From Lichtheimia corymbifera B2541 (Eukaryota; Mucoromycota; Mucoromycetes; Mucorales; Lichtheimiaceae), in contig JNEU01000725.1 in assembly GCA_000697475.1 (NCBI GenBank), positions 1 through 64,000 of the forward strand: a stretch of DNA of 64,000 nucleotides, given 5' to 3'. This document shows, piece by piece, positions 59,857 through 64,000 of this stretch (position 1 is the stretch's first letter; each line of letters begins with the position of its first letter). The notes under the pieces are model-generated. The model had not been told where the DNA came from. It saw nothing but the letters and a program-made list of their open reading frames with translations, and searched no databases. The translations under genes and the position numbers were made by a program.

Positions 59857-62278
59857 ATGAATCGATCTGCACCAGCGATTGAAAGAAACGCTCCGGCAAA
59901 GAGACGCAGACTCGATGGATCAGCCAACAAAACGAATGCAGCTCTTCATTCTTATCGCTCTTATGCGTCTGTTCGTGACCAAGCAATCTCTAATGCCAAT
60001 CAAAAAAAGCGTCCCACAGGTCGTCAGGTACTGAACGCGTTACCAAGGTTTCACGCGAGAGAGTGTGTTTTCTTAACCATACAGATTTATTTATTGTAGG
60101 GCACAGTTGATACATATTCAAAGAATGTCCAACATGAAGGTATATATAAGAGGAATCCAGGACAATGGATAAGAGATACTCACGCATATTTCATTCCAAG
60201 TATCCAACACTGCTGAAGAAGAAGAACCAGAGTCGACTGAGGTTGTCTGCCAGCGTCTGATCGAATTGCAAGCGATGAGCCAGGTAAAGGACGTGGATCG
60301 ATGTTTATCAGGATATATATTAACATTGCTCTTCAGAGAGCCGAGCAACTTCATGCCAAGAATAAGGAAAAGCTTATTCGACTACATGAACGCAGCAACC
60401 AATCTCTATTGAAGGAAATCCAACCCCAACAAGCAAAGATCCAAGAGTTACGATTGGAATTGGAAAGGATACAAGGACAGGCAGATAGTAAAAAGCATCG
60501 AAGGAAACAACAGGAAGATGAGATTGCAGCAGCAAAGGTAAGAGAAGAGAGAAAGTCAAAATTTGAGACTGATAAAAGTTTCCAGGCAACCATTGAGAAG
60601 ACTGCAAAAGCTATTGAACAAACAAAGCTCGGGATGCCAACATTGAGTGCACGAGGACAAGTATGTGACCATGAAACCGAATATTGAAAGGATACAATCA
60701 TTCATTTATTACATTTAGGATTTGGACAAACGCATGCATGAAAAGGATATGGCATTGGAGGATGTGAGGAAAAGAAGAGCTACCACGCAACAAGAGATTG
60801 TATCCATGGAGAAGAGTTTGATGCAAGCTGCACAACGACGTCGGAAGCTGTACAACACCATCCAAGAGCTCAAAGGCAATATCCGTGTGTTTTGCAGAGT
60901 GCGACCAGTTTTACGTAAGAAAAGACACCTCGATCCACCCACTTTTTACTCACTTTGGATCGTTGTTATAGGCTCTGACAAGTCGCAACAACATACACGA
61001 ATTCGCTATTCATCTGATGACATTACTGACACGCTGGAATTGGAAGACGACATATCCAGTATGCTAGGAAAGCGTACCACCAAAAAATATTCATTTACCT
61101 TCGACAGGGTAAGCACAATTGTCTTTTTTGGAGGATGAGTGGATGTACCAACATACGTTATATATCCAGATATTCAAGCCATCCACTTCACAAAGCGAGT
61201 GTTACGAAGATATCGCATACCTGGTACAATCAGCACTTGATGGCTATAGTGTTTGCATATTTGCATATGGGCAGACTGGAAGTGGCAAGGTAATATCACA
61301 TCCCTACGTTACCATGGTATTTTGTGATGCTAACGGATAGATTAGACGTACACGATGCAAGGTCCTAGTACAGACGTGTCAGTGGAAACGGCAGGAATGA
61401 TACCACGAGCCATTGAGCAGATATATGATCTTATCCAAGAATTGAAAAAGGAAGGATGGGAATACACTATGGAAGGACAATTTCTCGAGATTTACAATGA
61501 GACCATTCATGATTTATTGGGTGATCCTACCACGTATGGCAAAGTGAAGCACGAGATCCATCATGGCAAAAACGGCAGAACTACAGTGTCACAATTGAAA
61601 ACAGGTAAACATGAAAGGGCAGTTCCATTATCTCCATTTCTGACTCTTTCTTTTAGTGCATTTGGATTCCCCAGCAACGTTGCATGCTATGTTACGGAAA
61701 GCCAATTTCAACAGAGCCACTGGAGCAACAAATATGAATGAAAGGTCATCTCGTAGCCACAGCGTGTTCACCCTACGGTTAGCAGGCTTCAACAGATCAG
61801 CCAAAGAAACATGCACAGGCGTCCTCAACCTTGTCGATTTGGCAGGTTCTGAAAGACTTGCACTTTCTGGAGCTACCGGTGAACGCTTAAAGGAGACGCA
61901 AGCAATCAATAAAAGCTTAAGCAGCCTTGGCGATGTCATCCATGCCCTGAACAACAATAGCAAAACAGAGAACAATGCCCATGTACCATACCGGAACTCC
62001 AAGCTGACATACCTCCTTCAAAACTCGCTTGGTATGTACAACCCAAATGCTCATACATCCATTCGCTAAAACTGTATCCATAGGAGGGACGAGTAAAACC
62101 CTTATGTTTGTCAATATCTCTCCTTTGGCTGAGCACTTTAACGAGACGTTGTGTTCGCTTCGGTTTGCAAGCAAGGTAAGATTATATCACCAGGGAGCGA
62201 TCGATCCTCATGCTCACTTTTGGTTTCTTAAAGGTTAATGCGTGTCGTGTGGAGCTACCTAAAAGGCTGTTGAAATGA
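59857..62278 (+). CDS. Kinesin-14 (C-terminal motor, Kar3/KlpA-like)
   Basis: Eleven exons: 59857-60027, 60100-60139, 60201-60283, 60337-60660, 60719-60914, 60972-61108, 61170-61289, 61346-61604, 61657-62031, 62084-62175, 62234-62278; 613 aa. Order from the N-terminus: a basic tail (PAKRRRLDG, likely nuclear signal and microtubule site), a coiled-coil stalk of about 200 residues, the kinesin-14 neck [14 protein letters not shown], and the motor domain with P-loop [14 protein letters not shown], switch [12 protein letters not shown] and switch [12 protein letters not shown]. The neck directly before the motor defines a minus-end-directed kinesin-14, which crosslinks and focuses spindle microtubules. 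The tail is shorter than in Aspergillus KlpA. The gene converges with Arp3, 133 bases apart. Confidence 0.95.
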
Positions 62279-62411
62279 TCTTGCCACCCAATAATACCCA
62301 TTTATTTGTAATTGCTTGTAAAATAGAATAAGTTGTTGTTAAATAATGAATCTTCTTTACTGTATCATACGGGGCAAACCAAACACGTTTTTATTAATAT
62401 GTAAAGGGGGT

Positions 62412-64000
62412 TTACAAGACGCTGCCAAACACACGGTTGTGTCTACAAATGCTGGGACCATATTCATCGTATTCGGCCTTTGTATGGCAGTACTTTGGGA
62501 ATTCATCAGTGGATGCAAGCAAGCTACCACCAAACCACACAGCATGGCGTTGCTTCTTGTGCGAAATGACATTGACATCCATTGGCTTAGCCTTCATATG
62601 GGAGCCGCTCAACTCTTCACTCATATGGATACGCTTATCGACTATCCGCTTGATATCACGCTGCAATCGCTTGTCGAAACCTTTGAACATGGTTGAACCA
62701 CCTGATAGCACAATATTCTATACACACGAAATGAGTATCAGTACCCAAATGACGATGATGATGATGATGATGATGATGTTATACCTTGTACAAACCACGG
62801 CGAACATCGATTGGGCTGGTCTGGACAACAGTATCCACAACTTCAGGTAAGGGAGTCAAGAAATCGGAGCTGGCAATTTCGGGATTGAAGAAGATCTCAG
62901 GAGCAAGGAAACGCTCAAAGCCGACATCAACAGCATAATCCTACATATTCCCCATCAATATCATGCATGACGTATCATCACACACACTTTCGCTCTCTCT
63001 CTTTTCACTTACACGGTTCGTCATGGTGTGAATGCCATTGTACTTTTTGAAGAACTTGTCGGGTTCCTGGTCATACTTTTTGAATTCCTTGACGATATCA
63101 GGGCAAACATACGAGTATTCTTCCTTGATCAACTCTGCCACACGCATGGAATCTTCAGGTGGAATGTTTTCACCACGTTCACGCAACAATGATTGAACAA
63201 ACGAAGTAATATCTCTGCCGGCAATGGGAATCGACTTGATAGAGCTGCCAATGACATAACCTTCGGCCTAAATATGAAAAAGTGAATAACGCATACATAT
63301 ATATCCCTCCTCAACCAAAAGATCGTAGCTTACCACAGGGATAACGTGGGTTACACCATCACCAGAGTCAATCACTGTGCCTGTCAATGTTCGTTCTTCC
63401 ACCTTGTTGGATGTCCACGAGGCAGCCAATGCCAAGACTGCTTGGACAGCAATGTACAAGCCTTGAATATTGAAAGATTCAAACATGATTTCTGCTGTCA
63501 TTTCACGGTTCTCAGGGGCGTTCAAAGGTGGCTCGGTCTAATAGTAATAAGGCATGCATTCGATGTTAGGATGTTGTTGTTGCTAGGCAGAGTGTTGCCA
63601 TCCTTACCAACAAAAAGTGATGATCTTCAGGCTCACATCGCAAATACTTGAAAATCGATTGTTCCCAATAGCGTTCCATGTGATCCCAGTTGGAGATTTG
63701 ACCATGACGAATAGGATAGTTGACAGCCATCGTCTTGCTTTGCGCAACAGCTTCGTCGCCAATATGAAAGTCAAGGTCTTCTATGCCACGCTTGGAGGCC
63801 AAGTTGCTGCTCAAAAAGGAGGGCTTTGAAGGCAAACCCGGCTTGCCCGAGGAAGAAGGCGTCTCGCGTGTTGCAATAGCCGTTGGAAATACAAAGGATG
63901 GCTCCAAATTGCCACTGAAACCGAGCTTGGAATAGCTACATTGACAATGGATGAATGAGTAAAGCGCGTCATCTTGGCGAGTAAATAAAACGGTTCAATG
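62412..64000 (-). CDS. ARP3: Actin-related protein 3 (5' end beyond window)
   Basis: Exons in the window: 63935-63608, 63537-63334, 63267-63013, 62940-62785, 62717-62412, with 416 of roughly 425-430 codons. The first codons lie past position 64000, because the visible first exon begins mid-codon at the YSKLGFSGN strand. Arp3-specific blocks are [39 protein letters not shown], [17 protein letters not shown] [35 protein letters not shown] and the terminal [12 protein letters not shown]. Together with Arp2 it forms the nucleating core of the Arp2/3 complex that builds branched actin at endocytic sites. Residues 35-60 include a Ser/Pro/Lys-rich insert ([16 protein letters not shown]) at the place where Arp3 family members also have an insertion. 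Confidence 0.95.

Overview
The window is nuclear DNA from a filamentous fungus, most likely an early-diverging one (Mucoromycota, probably Mucorales). Genes are cut by many short introns of about 45-80 nt with GT(A/G)NGT donors, and most splice phases close exactly. The gene set fits: a GDP-fucose transporter (mucoralean walls contain fucose), a HAUS4-like augmin subunit, exportin-4, TXNDC9, METTL23 and a juvenile-hormone/microsomal-type epoxide hydrolase. Most of the DNA is ordinary euchromatic gene space on both strands; the accessory parts are 7.5-13.8 kb and 37.9-48.1 kb. The species is not determined from the sequence.

Layout. 0.4-0.5 kb: a 35-bp tandem repeat. 1.2-6.1 kb: METTL23-like methyltransferase, GDP-fucose transporter, HAUS4-like protein. 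6.5-13.8 kb: an unknown gene, a ThiF/Tcd-family gene with damaged active-site motifs, two small unknown loci, and an intact SNX41/ATG20 sorting nexin. This stretch carries a tandem duplication of a Tcd-SNX41 pair in which each copy has kept a different gene. 14.7-19.1 kb: F-box protein and an SSA-type cytosolic Hsp70 with a step-type heat-shock element. 20-27.2 kb: LRR protein with a PP1-docking motif, ATP-grasp-like protein of unknown role, tRNA isopentenyltransferase, and an odd tRNA-Gly(CCC)-like gene. 27.8-37.4 kb: a heat shock factor, a small bHLH protein, Dbf4, an 84-aa cysteine-bearing protein, a Myb/SANT protein and an amino-acid transporter. 37.9-48.1 kb: exportin-4 flanked by two direct copies of a 1.1-kb repeat and, on its 3' side, a nested foldback structure; all share one ~95-bp core unit. 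48.8-64 kb: PLP decarboxylase, epoxide hydrolase, Dap1/MAPR-like protein, SRP receptor alpha, TXNDC9-like protein, kinesin-14 and Arp3 (5' end beyond the window).

Functional links are loose, as is normal for a fungal chromosome. The heat shock factor and an Hsp70 gene with a matching promoter element lie 9 kb apart. HAUS4-like protein and kinesin-14 both act on spindle microtubules. Mod5 and the Tcd family both modify tRNA position 37. I see no biosynthetic cluster, defence system or CRISPR array. The most unusual material is the degenerate Tcd copy with its reciprocal-loss duplication, and the foldback/array repeat family around exportin-4.
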